64,000 nucleotides of DNA from Plantibacter flavus. Lineage in GTDB: Bacteria; Actinomycetota; Actinomycetes; Actinomycetales; Microbacteriaceae. Below, piece after piece: positions 15,548 through 24,231 of the stretch. How positions within the stretch are numbered: position 1 is the stretch's first letter; the number at the start of each line of letters is the position of its first letter. Below the pieces are notes generated by a model. It was not told the DNA's origin. It worked only from the letters and a program-made list of their open reading frames with translations, and made no database searches. The stretch lies in the NCBI RefSeq assembly GCF_002024505.1, contig NZ_CP019402.1:682001-746000 (forward strand), read 5' to 3'. The position numbers were made by a program, and so were the translations under genes.

Positions 15548-16159
15548 ATGTCGAACCCCTCCGTCCCTCCATCCACGTCGGTGACGCCTGCGACCTCGAC
15601 GGTCCAAGGGGCGCTCGCCGCGATCGACGCCGATCTGCATCGCACCGTGTCGAGCCTGCTGGAGGCCGATCCGGCGTCGTTCGCCGGCGCACTCGAGCGC
15701 CTGCGAACGGCGGACCGCGTGTTCGTGTCCGGTGCCGGGCGTTCCGGTCTCGCGCTCCGGATGACCGCGATGCGACTCATGCACCTCGGGCTCACCGTGC
15801 ACGTCGTCGGCGAGACGACGACCCCCGCGATCGCCGCCGGTGATGTCCTGCTCGTCGCCAGCGGCTCCGGCACGACGACGGGCGTGGTGCGCGCCGCGGA
15901 CACGGCCGTCTCCGTCGGGGCGCAGGTGGTCGCCATCACGACCGACCCAGCATCCCCGCTCGCCGAGCTGGCCGCCGAGACGATCATCGTCCCCGCCGCG
16001 CAGAAGACCGACCACGGCGGCACGCGTTCCGTGCAGTACTCGGGCAGCCTCTTCGAGCAGGCAGTCATGCTGCTCGGCGACGCGTTCTTCCATGCGCTCT
16101 GGCAGTCGGACGGTGTCAGTGCCGAGGAGCTGTGGCCGCGCCACGCGAACCTCGAGTAG
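15548..16159 (+). CDS. hxlB: 6-phospho-3-hexuloisomerase
   Basis: The 203-aa protein is a SIS-domain isomerase: RVFVSGAGRSGLALRMTAMRLMHLG, then VGETTTPAIAAGDVLLVASGSGTT and the end segment YSGSLFEQAVMLLGDAFFHAL, all characteristic of PHI/HxlB. It converts hexulose-6-phosphate to fructose-6-phosphate in the ribulose monophosphate pathway. It is followed 70 bp later by hxlA. Together the two remove formaldehyde by fixing it to ribulose-5-phosphate. Here the order is isomerase first. The long N-terminal Ser/Thr/Pro tail (about 20 residues) is unusual; the ATG at 15548 has AGGA and GGAGG upstream. Confidence 0.92.
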   Translation: MSNPSVPPSTSVTPATSTVQGALAAIDADLHRTVSSLLEADPASFAGALERLRTADRVFVSGAGRSGLALRMTAMRLMHLGLTVHVVGETTTPAIAAGDVLLVASGSGTTTGVVRAADTAVSVGAQVVAITTDPASPLAELAAETIIVPAAQKTDHGGTRSVQYSGSLFEQAVMLLGDAFFHALWQSDGVSAEELWPRHANLE

Positions 16160-16229
16160 TCGCTCCGATCTTTTCCAACGCGCCCGGCAGACGTCGGACG
16201 CCTCCCATCACGACAGAAAGCAGCACCAC

Positions 16230-16856
16230 ATGAAGCTCCAGGTAGCCATGGACGTCCTCACCACCGAGGCAGCCCTCGAACTCGCCGGGAAGGTCGCGCC
16301 CTACGTCGACATCCTCGAGCTCGGCACACCCCTCATCAAGAGCGAGGGCCTGCGTGCCGTCACCGCGGTCAAGGACGCCCACCCCGACAAGATCGTGTTC
16401 GCCGACCTCAAGACCATGGACGCCGGTGAGCTCGAAGCCGACATCGCCTTCTCCGCCGGTGCGGACATCGTCACCGTCCTCGGAACCGCAGGTGACAGCA
16501 CGATCGTCGGCGCCGTGAAGGCCGCGAAGGCGCACGGCAAGTCCGTCGTCGTCGACCTCATCGGGGTCGCCGACAAGGTGCAGCGCGCCAAGGAGGTCAC
16601 CGCTCTCGGCGCCGCATTCGTCGAGATGCACGCCGGTCTCGACGAGCAGGCGGAGGAGGGCTTCACCTTCCAGACGCTCCTGTCCGACGGTGAAGCGGCC
16701 GCCGTGCCGTTCTCGGTCGCCGGTGGCGTGAACGTGTCGACGATCGCGTCGGTGCAGCAGGCGGGCGCGCAGGTCGCGGTCGCCGGTGGGGCAATCTACT
16801 CGGCCGACGACCCGGCGGCTTCCGCAGCAGCACTGCGCGCGGCAATCGTCGCCTAA
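16230..16856 (+). CDS. hxlA: 3-hexulose-6-phosphate synthase
   Basis: The 208-aa protein is a TIM-barrel decarboxylase/aldolase of the OMPDC superfamily. The DILELGTPLIKSEG, FADLKTMDAGELEAD (the DxK motif is DLKTMD), and VAGGVNVSTIASVQQAGAQVAVAGGAIY segments identify it as HPS. It condenses formaldehyde with ribulose-5-phosphate. An AGAAAG sequence lies upstream of the ATG. In non-methylotrophs this pair serves formaldehyde detoxification, for example from aromatic demethylation. A nested palindrome follows the stop. Confidence 0.94.
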   Translation: MKLQVAMDVLTTEAALELAGKVAPYVDILELGTPLIKSEGLRAVTAVKDAHPDKIVFADLKTMDAGELEADIAFSAGADIVTVLGTAGDSTIVGAVKAAKAHGKSVVVDLIGVADKVQRAKEVTALGAAFVEMHAGLDEQAEEGFTFQTLLSDGEAAAVPFSVAGGVNVSTIASVQQAGAQVAVAGGAIYSADDPAASAAALRAAIVA

Positions 16857-16891
16857 CCCCTCCGCCAACCCCGCATTCGTCGGGTTGGCCA

Positions 16892-16992
16892 GCGCGGTGC
16901 GCTGACGTGAGCGCGGTGCATCGGACGTGAGCGCGGGTCTCCAGAGACCCGCGCTCACGGCTCCGGGGCGCGCTCGGGTCAGCGCACCGCGC
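16892..16992. repeat. Nested palindromic element, family C copy 1
   Basis: The outer arms GCGCGGTGCGCTGA (16892-16905) and TCAGCGCACCGCGC (16979-16992) are exact complements. Inside, CGTGAGCGCGGGTCTC (16926-16941) and GAGACCCGCGCTCACG (16944-16959) form a perfect hairpin with a two-base centre. A second copy with the same order is at 19009-19138. It sits between hxlA and the esterase gene; the remainder of the 269-bp gap shows nothing else. Confidence 0.85.
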
Positions 16993-17125
16993 CGGCGTCT
17001 CGGGTGGGTCGGCTGGGTGAAGTCCGAACATCGGACGGGATTCGGGTGCGACGCGGCATACTGGGCGGATCACCACGCGACGCTCGTCGGATGAGCGCGC
17101 AGCCGAGTACCCGGAGGATCCGCCG

Positions 17126-18649
17126 ATGACGACCGATTCCAGCCCAGAGCAACCCATCGCACAGACGTCCTCGGGAGCGGTTCGCGGCACGCGCCGCGCC
17201 GACGGGTCGGTCGCCTTCCTCGGCATCCCGTTCGCCGAGCCGCCGATCGGAGCGAGACGGTTCCAGGCCCCCGAGCCCAGGGCGCCCTGGGACGGTGTCC
17301 TCGACGCGACCGCCTGCGGTGCGACACCGCAGCGGAAGGCCATGGCCGAGATCACGACGATCCCGGAACCGTCGATCCCCGGCGACTCGACGCTCAACGT
17401 CAACGTCTTCACACCCGACCCGACTCCGACCGACGAGGGCGCCGGCCTGCCCGTCCTCGTGTGGATCCACGGCGGCGGCTTCATCGCCGGGTCGCCCGCG
17501 AGCCCCTGGTACGACGGCCGGGCCTTCAACCGCGACGGCGTCGTCACGGTCTCGGTGTCCTACCGCCTCGGCTTCGACGGCTTCGGCTGGCTGCCCGACG
17601 CCCCTGCCAACCGCGGTGTGCTCGACTGGATCCTCGCGCTCGAGTGGGTGCGCGACAACATCGCGGCGTTCGGTGGTGACCCGCAGCGGGTCACGATCGC
17701 CGGCCAGTCCGCCGGCGGCGGGTCCGTCATGACCCTGCTCACGGTCCCGTCGGCCAGGCACCTGTTCGAGCGGGCGATCTCGGTGTCCGGAGTGCCCGGC
17801 GACGTCCCGCTCGTCGAGGCGCAGGCCCTGACCGCGCGACTCGCCGAGCACCTCGGGGTGCCCGCAACCCTGGCCGGTTTCGCGAGCGTCTCGGAGGCGA
17901 CGCTGATCGAGGCTCAGGGCTTCGAGGCCGTCCCCGGTGGGGCGACCGATCCGGAGTCCGTGCTCCGAGGGATGACGACGATGAACGGCCGCCTCGGTCT
18001 CGGGCCGGTGGTCGACGGCGAGCTGGTCGTCGACACCGTCGAAGCGGGCATGATCGCGGGACGAGGTGCGGACAAGCCGTTGCTCGTCAGCGCGACCCGA
18101 GAGGAGTTCGCCGGGTTCTTCACCGGTCGGCTCGACGAGTTCGACGCCGTGGCGCCGACGCGTGCCCTCGAGCTCATGGGTGTGCCGGAGCCGCTCGCCG
18201 AGGCGTACGTCGCGACCCAGCCCGGCGAACGCACGGGACTCGTCGCGGGTCGCTTCGTGAGCGACGTCATGTTCCGGGAGCGCGTCATCCGCTGGCTGGC
18301 GCTGCGTGACGACGCCGAGACCTGGGTGTCCGACTTCGTGTGGCGCTCGGCGGTGAGCGGGATCGCGGAGCACTGCCTCGACGTCCCGTTCATCTTCGAC
18401 GTGCTCGACGACCCGGACGTCACCCGGGTGGCGGGCCCGCACGCGCCGCAGGAGCTGGCTGATCGGGTCCACGGTGCAGTCGTGGCGTTCGTCCGAGACG
18501 GGTCACCGGGCTGGTCGAGGTCCGACCGCGACGCCTCCGGGATCGAGGTGTTCGACGCGGCCGGGGCACCGACGGTCGAACCGTTCGCGAGTGCACGCGT
18601 CCTCGCAGCGGCGAAGCGACTCGGGGAAGCGGCATCGACACCGTCCTGA
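17126..18649 (+). CDS. Type B carboxylesterase
   Basis: The 507-aa alpha/beta-hydrolase has the carboxylesterase/lipase hallmarks: VAFLGIPFAEPPIGARRF near the start, the oxyanion segment VWIHGGGFIAGS, and the nucleophile elbow GQSAGGG with Ser195. The acid and base partners (Glu and His late in the protein) are not certain by eye. It is cytoplasmic, without a signal peptide. A GGAGGATCC ribosome site precedes the ATG. Paranitrobenzyl-esterase-type enzymes of this family act on broad small esters; the natural substrate is unknown. It is not in an obvious operon. Confidence 0.87.
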   Translation: MTTDSSPEQPIAQTSSGAVRGTRRADGSVAFLGIPFAEPPIGARRFQAPEPRAPWDGVLDATACGATPQRKAMAEITTIPEPSIPGDSTLNVNVFTPDPTPTDEGAGLPVLVWIHGGGFIAGSPASPWYDGRAFNRDGVVTVSVSYRLGFDGFGWLPDAPANRGVLDWILALEWVRDNIAAFGGDPQRVTIAGQSAGGGSVMTLLTVPSARHLFERAISVSGVPGDVPLVEAQALTARLAEHLGVPATLAGFASVSEATLIEAQGFEAVPGGATDPESVLRGMTTMNGRLGLGPVVDGELVVDTVEAGMIAGRGADKPLLVSATREEFAGFFTGRLDEFDAVAPTRALELMGVPEPLAEAYVATQPGERTGLVAGRFVSDVMFRERVIRWLALRDDAETWVSDFVWRSAVSGIAEHCLDVPFIFDVLDDPDVTRVAGPHAPQELADRVHGAVVAFVRDGSPGWSRSDRDASGIEVFDAAGAPTVEPFASARVLAAAKRLGEAASTPS

Positions 18650-18753
18650 CGGACCTGGGCACCCGACTCGTAGGACGAATCGGACCGTTCTGCCAGGGGG
18701 TGTGGCTGTGAGGCGTCCCGCGTTACCGTCGGGACACGAGGAAAGGAATCAGC

Positions 18754-18930
18754 ATGAGCGACCCACGAGACGAGATGGACGACCCGATCGGCGACGCGCA
18801 GGAGGCGATCTCCCGATCGCTGCCCGACAACGCTCCCGGGAGCGACGATCCGATGGCGGCGCCGACGGTCGACGAGCCGGGCTCCGAGCCCGGTGACGGT
18901 GACCCCGCCGACCAGCCGGGCCTCCTCTAG
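18754..18930 (+). CDS. Small acidic protein, unknown
   Basis: A 58-codon gene begins MSDPRDEMDDPIGDAQEAI and ends PADQPGLL. It has an excellent AGGAAAGGA ribosome site ahead of the ATG. The peptide is rich in Asp, Glu, Pro and Gly and is likely disordered and cytoplasmic. I know no function. The strong start signal and consistent composition make it a real gene rather than a chance frame. Confidence 0.65.
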   Translation: MSDPRDEMDDPIGDAQEAISRSLPDNAPGSDDPMAAPTVDEPGSEPGDGDPADQPGLL

Positions 18931-19008
18931 CGCGGCTCGCCCGGGACGGTCTTCGGCTCGGGAATCCCTGGTCAGCGCGGTGCTGTCGACCGAGCTGTGG
19001 TGATTCGG

Positions 19009-19138
19009 TGCCAGCGCGGTGCGCTGGCCCGAACACCCGGGATCAGGCCTGAGCGCGGCCCATACGCGTGAGCGCGACCCTCCGGAGACCCGCGCTCACG
19101 CGTGTGGTCCGCGCTCGCGTCAGCGCACCGCGCTGGCA
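19009..19138. repeat. Nested palindromic element, family C copy 2
   Basis: TGCCAGCGCGGTGCGCTG (19009-19026) pairs exactly with CAGCGCACCGCGCTGGCA (19121-19138). Between them ACGCGTGAGCGCG (19064-19076) pairs with CGCGCTCACGCGT (19091-19103). The same GGTCAGCGCGGTGC motif also begins at 18970. It fills most of the 352-bp stretch 18931-19282; the remaining 140 bp before the next gene shows no further feature. Confidence 0.85.
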
Positions 19139-19282
19139 CACACCGACACGGTGGATGGCGGAGGTGTGCAACGCGGGGGCGCTCCGCGCGCGTAGCGGAA
19201 CGACTTCGGACGATGTCAACCCCCGCGACGGAATGGTCGGGCCCCCATACGGTGGACGGAGTTCTGCGAAAGGAGCTTCACC

Positions 19283-19447
19283 ATGAACATCCTGCTCATC
19301 ATCGTCATCGTCGTTGCCATCGTTCTCGCCATCACCGGTGGGTTCGTCCAGTCCCTCAACTTCCTGCTGTGGGTCGGCCTCGTGCTGCTCGCGATCGCGA
19401 TCATCGCGTTCCTGATCAGGACGATCACGGGTCGCAAGGCGCTCTAA
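19283..19447 (+). CDS. Small two-helix membrane protein
   Basis: The 54-aa protein is almost entirely two hydrophobic helices (MNILLIIVIVVAIVLAITGG and FLLWVGLVLLAIAIIAFLI) with a short basic tail RTITGRKAL. A GAAAGGAG ribosome site precedes the ATG at 19283. Short two-helix proteins of this design, often annotated as hypothetical, are common in actinobacteria. A hairpin follows the stop. Confidence 0.75.
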   Translation: MNILLIIVIVVAIVLAITGGFVQSLNFLLWVGLVLLAIAIIAFLIRTITGRKAL

Positions 19448-19463
19448 CTCGAATTCGAGTCCA

Positions 19464-19499
19464 CGAAGCGGTCGGTCCCTCCGGGGGCCGGCCGCTTCG
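19464..19499 (+). terminator. Hairpin terminator
   Basis: CGAAGCGGTCGG (19464-19475) pairs with CCGGCCGCTTCG (19488-19499), one wobble pair, with a 12-base loop, 16 bp after the stop codon of the small membrane protein gene and ahead of the convergent amidotransferase gene. Confidence 0.7.
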
Positions 19500-19537
19500 C
19501 TGTGTCCGGGGTGGTGCGTCCGGGCGGGATCCGAGCC

Positions 19538-20287
19538 CTATCGCAATGACGGATCGACGCTCGTCCGTCGGAGCACCGCGTCGGCGAAGGCCCCGAACAA
19601 CCGCTCGCCGGCTTCGCGCATCGGCCCCGCCACGGCGGCGACCTCGGACCGCAGCCGGTCGGCCGCCTCGTCCGCGGTCCCGGCGATGAACGGCAGGTCG
19701 CGGAGCATGAGCGGTTCCGCGAGCCATCGGTCGAGCATCGGCGGGTCGACCTCGAGGTGGAACTGCGTCGCGAAGACCCGGTCCTCGATCCGGAACGCCT
19801 GGTTCGGCGTCGACGGCGACGACGCGAGCACTGTCGCCCCATGCGGAGCCTCGACGACGTCGCCATGCCAGTGCAGCACCGGTAGCCGCTCTCCGCGCAT
19901 ACCGAGTTCGCTCTCGGTCAGGAGTTCGACGTCGCCGACACCCACCTCATGCGCCGCCGCCGAGTGGAGGGTGGCGCCGAGGGCCGTAGCGATGAGCTGG
20001 TGCCCGAGGCAGATCCCGAACACCGGGATGCCGAGTACCGCCGCATCGCGCACGAGCTGCGCTTCGAGCCCGAGACCCGGGTGCTCCTCCACGTCGAGCG
20101 CGCCCATCGGGCCACCGAGGAGGACGAGCCCGTCGAACCCGGTGATCTCGCGCGCCGGCGGCAGCTCACGGCGCTCGACGACCGTGTCCAGCGTCCAGTC
20201 GATCCCCGATGCCGTCAGCACCTCGCCGAGCACCGCCGGTCGCTCCCAGGGGACGTGCTGCAGGATGAGGACGTGCGGTCTGGTCAT
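19538..20287 (-). CDS. Class I glutamine amidotransferase-like protein
   Basis: The 249-aa protein has a GATase1 domain with the nucleophile Cys93 in GICLGHQL and the partners His177 and Glu179 in ATQFHLEV, so the hydrolase triad is intact. It stands alone without a synthetase subunit, as in the GMP synthase-like family that includes gamma-glutamyl hydrolase-type enzymes. Its substrate may be glutamine or a gamma-glutamyl compound; the C-terminal 60 residues are family-specific. A GGAGGCC ribosome site precedes the ATG. Confidence 0.83.
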   Translation of the reverse strand: MTRPHVLILQHVPWERPAVLGEVLTASGIDWTLDTVVERRELPPAREITGFDGLVLLGGPMGALDVEEHPGLGLEAQLVRDAAVLGIPVFGICLGHQLIATALGATLHSAAAHEVGVGDVELLTESELGMRGERLPVLHWHGDVVEAPHGATVLASSPSTPNQAFRIEDRVFATQFHLEVDPPMLDRWLAEPLMLRDLPFIAGTADEAADRLRSEVAAVAGPMREAGERLFGAFADAVLRRTSVDPSLR

Positions 20288-20424
20288 CGGAGGCCTCCAG
20301 GTCGCTGGGGTGGCGCGACCGGTCTCCGCCGGGTCGCGGAGGTCGTCACCGTGGGAGCATCGTAGCGAATCCGGGCGCCGCCACCGGCCCGAGGCTTCAG
20401 GCTCCCGGCCGATACACTGTCACC

Positions 20425-21015
20425 GTGCTGCTCTCGGACCGTGACATCAAAGCCGAACTCGACGCCTCCCGCATCGCGCTCGACCCCTACTCGCCGGAGA
20501 TGATCCAGCCGTCGTCCATCGACGTGCGCCTCGATCGCTTCTTCCGCCTCTTCGACAACCACAAGTACCCCTTCATCGATCCCGCGGAGGATCAGCCCGA
20601 GCTGACGCGCCTCATCGAGACGCTGCCGAACGAGCCGTTCATCCTGCACCCCGGCGAGTTCGTCCTGGGGTCCACGTACGAGCGGGTGTCCCTCCCGGAC
20701 GACGTCGCCGCACGCCTCGAGGGCAAGAGTTCGCTCGGTCGTCTCGGTCTCCTCACGCACTCGACCGCCGGCTTCATCGACCCGGGCTTCACGGGCCATG
20801 TCACCCTCGAGCTCAGCAACGTCGCGACGCTGCCGATCAAGCTCTGGCCGGGGATGAAGATCGGTCAGATGTGCTTCTTCCGGCTCACGTCACCGGCCGA
20901 GCGCCCGTACGGGTCGAGCGAGTACAGTTCCAGGTATCAGGGACAGCGTGGACCCACCGCCTCCCGTTCCTTCCAGAACTTCCACCGGACCGACGTCGGC
21001 GAGACGCAACGCTGA
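20425..21015 (+). CDS. dcd: dCTP deaminase
   Basis: The 196-aa protein is a trimeric dUTPase-fold deaminase. The motifs [43 protein letters not shown] (EGKSSLGR is the active-site loop) and [21 protein letters not shown] are all present. Actinobacterial enzymes of this type often also hydrolyse dUTP to dUMP. The start is a GTG at 20425 with TACACT six bases upstream, so the mRNA is probably leaderless. It supplies dUMP for thymidylate synthesis. Confidence 0.94.
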   Translation: MLLSDRDIKAELDASRIALDPYSPEMIQPSSIDVRLDRFFRLFDNHKYPFIDPAEDQPELTRLIETLPNEPFILHPGEFVLGSTYERVSLPDDVAARLEGKSSLGRLGLLTHSTAGFIDPGFTGHVTLELSNVATLPIKLWPGMKIGQMCFFRLTSPAERPYGSSEYSSRYQGQRGPTASRSFQNFHRTDVGETQR

Positions 21016-21078
21016 CGTCGGACTGAGGCGGGTGTCCCGACGACGGACGAACAGGTGGACCAGCAGAAAGGCCCCGCC

Positions 21079-21606
21079 ATGAGCACGTCAAAGCGACCCG
21101 ACTTCGCCCGCGCGATCACCGCCGACGGGCCGACGCCGCTCTACCCGCGTCGCATGGTCCGGTTCGGGCAGTTCGTCGGATCCTGGGACGTCCACTCGAA
21201 GCGCCTCGACGACGAGAGCGGCGAGTGGGTCGAGTCCGACTTCCGTTGGATCGTGTCGTACATCCTCGAAGGGCGTGCCGTGCAGGACGTCCAGCTCGTC
21301 GCGAACGACGCGGAGCCGTCGGGCTGGGAGACGGTCAGCACGGCTCTCCGCGTGTACGACCGGTTGATGGGCGCCTGGCGCGTGAACTACGTCGAGCCAC
21401 GGCGCGGCGAGTTCTGCCAGCTCGTCGCGACGCCGCACCGCTCCGACGGCATCCGCCAGGACGGCACGCGGAACGACGACAAGCTCATCCGGTGGAACTT
21501 CAGCGGCATCACCGAGGACTCGTACACCTGGGAGAGCTGGGTGTCCGACGACGAGGGCGCGACCTGGTGGCTGCAGGAGCACAACGAGGGTCGCCGCATC
21601 GCCTGA
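21079..21606 (+). CDS. Uncharacterised protein, DUF1579-like
   Basis: The 175-aa protein has a lipocalin-like arrangement with FVGSWDVHSKRL, FRWIVSYILEGRAVQD and STALRVYDRLMGAWRVNYVEP, which resembles the DUF1579 family. It ends with an acidic, tryptophan-rich strand (DSYTWESWVSDDEGATWWLQE). No catalytic residues are recognised. An AGAAAG ribosome site precedes the ATG at 21079. It may be cotranscribed with dcd (63 bp gap). Confidence 0.65.
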   Translation: MSTSKRPDFARAITADGPTPLYPRRMVRFGQFVGSWDVHSKRLDDESGEWVESDFRWIVSYILEGRAVQDVQLVANDAEPSGWETVSTALRVYDRLMGAWRVNYVEPRRGEFCQLVATPHRSDGIRQDGTRNDDKLIRWNFSGITEDSYTWESWVSDDEGATWWLQEHNEGRRIA

Positions 21607-21630
21607 GTGGCTCCGTCTCCACCGCGACAC

Positions 21631-22116
21631 TCAGGTGTCGGTGCGCGCCAGGCGCTCCAGGAACGACGCCAGCCGCTCGCGCTCGGCCGTGGAGAAGCCG
21701 TCGAGGATGCGCTCCTCGGCGGCGAGGTGATCGGGCAGGGCCGCTTCGACGAGGCGCTTGCCGGCCGGGGTGAGGGCGACGACCGTGCCGCGCCCGTCCT
21801 GCTCGCTCGGACGGCGCGTCACGAGACCGCGCTCGACGAGCTTGTTCACGCGCTGGGCGATCGCACTCGACGTCACCATCGACCAGTGCGCGAGGTCCTT
21901 CGGCGCGAGTTCGTGCGGTGAGCCCGAGCGGAGGAGGGTCGCGAGCACGTCGAACGACGCGCTGTCGAGCCCGTGCTCGGCGAAGGTCGAGGAGAGGCGT
22001 GCGTCGACCGCCGTCGCGGCCCGTGACAGGCGTCCGATGACGGCCATGGGTGAGACGTCGAGATCGGGTCGCTCGGTCCGCCACTGGCCCAGGATGTCGT
22101 CGACGCGCGTGCTCAT
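21631..22116 (-). CDS. MarR-family regulator of the EamA exporter
   Basis: The 161-aa protein has the MarR winged helix (PKDLAHWSMVTSSAIAQRVNKLVERGLVTRR) and the wing sequence DGRGTVVALTPAG. It diverges from an EamA exporter gene with two matching direct-repeat operators between. TATGCT six bases before the ATG (minus strand) suggests a leaderless transcript. The inducer is probably the exporter's substrate. Confidence 0.88.
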   Translation of the reverse strand: MSTRVDDILGQWRTERPDLDVSPMAVIGRLSRAATAVDARLSSTFAEHGLDSASFDVLATLLRSGSPHELAPKDLAHWSMVTSSAIAQRVNKLVERGLVTRRPSEQDGRGTVVALTPAGKRLVEAALPDHLAAEERILDGFSTAERERLASFLERLARTDT

Positions 22117-22133
22117 CCGGCCAGCATAGTGAT

Positions 22134-22173
22134 TTGCTTAGTGCTGAGCTATTATTGCTCAGTGCTTAGCAAT
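22134..22173. promoter_or_regulatory. Direct pair of MarR operators overlapping the exporter start
   Basis: TTGCTTAGTGCTGAGCTAT (22134-22152) and TTGCTCAGTGCTTAGCAAT (22155-22173) are near-identical 19-bp sites, each itself an inverted repeat GCTYAG-TG-CTKAGC. They are 21 bp apart, two helical turns. The second covers the GTG start codon of the exporter and TATTAT at 22150-22155 is its -10. Confidence 0.8.
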
Positions 22174-23106
22174 CAACTCCGCATCGCCGCCGTCACCGCC
22201 ATCGCCCCGATCAGCTGGGGGACGACCTACCTCGTCACGAGCGAACTGCTCCCGCCAGGACGACCGCTGCTGGCAGCCGTGCTCCGGGCGCTGCCTGCGG
22301 GCCTCCTGCTCCTCGCGATCACACGAACCCTCCCGGTCGGCGGCTGGTGGTGGCGATCGCTCGTGCTCGGCACGCTCAACATCGGTGCCTTCTTCGCGTT
22401 CCTCTTCCTCGCCGCCTACCGACTGCCCGGCGGGGTCGCCGCGACCATGGGGGCGATCGGCCCGGTGCTCGTCGCCGTGCTCGCGAGCCTGCTGGTGGGG
22501 GAGACGTTGACCGTGCGCCGGGTCGTCGCGGGATTCGCCGGAGTGGCCGGCGTCGCGCTGATCGTGCTGCAGGCCGACGCCCGTCTCGATGTGATCGGCG
22601 TCGTCGCCGCACTCGCCGGTGCTGCGTCGATGTCGCTCGGATCGGTGCTGAGCAAGCGGTGGGGGAGACCCGAGGTCGGCCGCCGGATCGGCACGCGCCG
22701 ATGCGCGGACCCGGACCCGTCCGAGGTCAGCGGCGCACCGGTCTCCGGCCTCGCATCGACCGCCTGGCAGCTCGTCGCCGGCGGCATCGTGCTCGTGCCG
22801 GTGCTGCTCATCGTCGAGGGGCTCCCATCGGCCGCCCCGGACGCAGCTGCGATCGGCGGATACGCCTACCTCTCCCTCGTGGGCACAGCCCTCGCCTACA
22901 CCCTGTGGTTCCGTGGCATCGCAGCGCTGCCCGTCGGGTCCGTGTCGTTCCTCGGCCTCCTGAGTCCCGTCGTCGCCGTGCTGGCAGGCCTCGTGGTCCT
23001 CGGCGAGGCACTGAGCCTCGGACAAGTGCTCGGAATCGGGGTCGTCGCCGGCTCTCTCGTCCTGGTCTTCACCGCGAGGCGGCCCCGGGCCATACTGAGC
23101 GCATGA
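22162..23106 (+). CDS. EamA-family (DMT) exporter
   Basis: The 314-aa protein has ten hydrophobic helices and the two EamA repeats (APISWGTTYLVTSELLPPG, and in the second half YAYLSLVGTALAYTLWFRGIAAL). Members export amino acids, nucleosides or drugs. The GTG at 22162 with TATTAT six bases upstream is the likely leaderless start; GTG codons at 22129 and 22141 are alternatives within the operator. A charged stretch of about 25 residues (RWGRPEVGRRIGTRRCADP) interrupts the loop between halves. It is repressed by the divergent MarR. Confidence 0.85.
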   Translation: MLSNQLRIAAVTAIAPISWGTTYLVTSELLPPGRPLLAAVLRALPAGLLLLAITRTLPVGGWWWRSLVLGTLNIGAFFAFLFLAAYRLPGGVAATMGAIGPVLVAVLASLLVGETLTVRRVVAGFAGVAGVALIVLQADARLDVIGVVAALAGAASMSLGSVLSKRWGRPEVGRRIGTRRCADPDPSEVSGAPVSGLASTAWQLVAGGIVLVPVLLIVEGLPSAAPDAAAIGGYAYLSLVGTALAYTLWFRGIAALPVGSVSFLGLLSPVVAVLAGLVVLGEALSLGQVLGIGVVAGSLVLVFTARRPRAILSA

Positions 23107-23540
23107 GATTCCGCACCGTCATCGAACTCCAGGGCAACAACACCGGCATCCTCGTCCCCGACGCCGTCGTCGAGGGCCTGGATCGTGGCAAGCGCGTGCC
23201 CGTCGTCGTCACCGTCGGTGCGACCACCTACCGCAGCACCATCACGCCGATGGGCGGCCGGTACCTGATCGCGCTGAGCGCCGCCAACCGCGCCGCCGCC
23301 GGGGTCGCGGGAGGGGACGAGGTCGAGGTGGACCTCGAGCTCGACGAGGCACCGCGCGTGTTCCCGTTGCCGCCCGAGCTCGAGACGGCGCTCGCGGGAG
23401 ACGAGCAGGCGCTCGCCGCCTACGGAGCCCTGTCGTTCAGCCGTCAGCGCGCGCTGGCCGAGCCGGTCGCGCTGGCGAAGACGGATGCGACGCGAGACAA
23501 GCGGATCGCCGCGGCCGTCGACGCACTCCGCGGCGCCTGA
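23103..23540 (+). CDS. DUF1905 / YdeI-like protein
   Basis: The 145-aa protein has an N-terminal DUF1905 beta-barrel (FRTVIELQGNNTGILVPDAVVE, GGRYLIALSAANRAAAGVAGGDEVEVDLELD) and a C-terminal YdeI/OmpD-associated helix pair. It overlaps the exporter gene by ATGA, so translation is coupled. The family is widespread and uncharacterised, with some members tied to bacteriocin tolerance. Its link to the exporter substrate is inference. Confidence 0.8.
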   Translation: MRFRTVIELQGNNTGILVPDAVVEGLDRGKRVPVVVTVGATTYRSTITPMGGRYLIALSAANRAAAGVAGGDEVEVDLELDEAPRVFPLPPELETALAGDEQALAAYGALSFSRQRALAEPVALAKTDATRDKRIAAAVDALRGA

Positions 23541-23545
23541 CCTCG

Positions 23546-23604
23546 CTCAGTCGCCTGAATCTGCTCGAAAACCGGGGCGATCCGTGCAGATCCGGGCGGC
23601 TCAG
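23546..23604. repeat. Intergenic palindromic repeat, family A copy 3
   Basis: CTCAGTCGCCTGAATCTGC (23546-23564) and GCAGATCCGGGCGGCTCAG (23586-23604) are related to copies 1 and 2 with a few changes. The leftward idi stop codon (23601-23603) is part of the right arm. It separates the convergent DUF1905 and idi genes. Confidence 0.75.
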
Positions 23605-24146
23605 CGGGCCGTGGACTCCGCGAGCAGCGGCACGACGAGCGGCAGCTGGAGCGTCAGCCACGGGCTGAACGCGAAGGGTGCCTGCTCGACGGACGCCAAG
23701 AGCGATTCGGGCTCGGCCCAGGCCCACTCCACGACCTCGTCGGGGTTCGGCTCGGGCGTCGCGTCCGTGTAGGCGACGTAGACCGGGCAGATCTCGTACT
23801 CGACCACGCCCGAGGCGTCGACGGCGCGATACCGGAAGTCGGGCAGCACCAGTTCCGGCGCGGAGATCGGCAGGCCCAGTTCGGCACTCGCCCGACGCAG
23901 CACGGCGTCCACGCTGTCCTCGTCCGGGCCGGGGTGTCCGCAGAACGAGTTCGTCCAGACGCCCGGCCACGTGAGCTTCGAGAGCGCGCGCCGGGTCACG
24001 AGGATGCGTCCGTCGGGCCCGATGACGTGGCAGGAGAACGCGAGGTGGAGTGGCGTCTCCAGCGTGTGGACGGTCGCCTTCGGCGTGGTGCCGATGCGGG
24101 TGCCGTCCTCGGCGAGCAGGACGACGAGTTCTTCGGGTACCGACAT
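23601..24146 (-). CDS. idi: Isopentenyl-diphosphate delta-isomerase, type I
   Basis: The 181-aa Nudix enzyme interconverts IPP and DMAPP, giving the C5 starter for carotenoids. The catalytic Cys69 in NSFCGHP and Glu116 in VVEYEIC match the family, and the metal ligands (His33, His40, His71) lie in the expected places. It diverges from crtE with an 85-bp gap. A hairpin CCCCGA-TCGGGG lies just upstream of its start in the minus-strand leader (24159-24172). Confidence 0.92.
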   Translation of the reverse strand: MSVPEELVVLLAEDGTRIGTTPKATVHTLETPLHLAFSCHVIGPDGRILVTRRALSKLTWPGVWTNSFCGHPGPDEDSVDAVLRRASAELGLPISAPELVLPDFRYRAVDASGVVEYEICPVYVAYTDATPEPNPDEVVEWAWAEPESLLASVEQAPFAFSPWLTLQLPLVVPLLAESTAR

Positions 24147-24231
24147 GCGTCCATTCTCCCCGACGATCGGGGCGAACGCGAATGGACAGCTAGCGTACTA
24201 ATCTCACCGCTCCGTGAAGTAGCCTCGTGAT

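Noticed and set aside
22129-22161. GTG start at 22129 for the EamA exporter
   Set aside because: It would place the operator and -10 inside the coding region and adds a non-family sequence; GTG 22162 fits the leaderless pattern.
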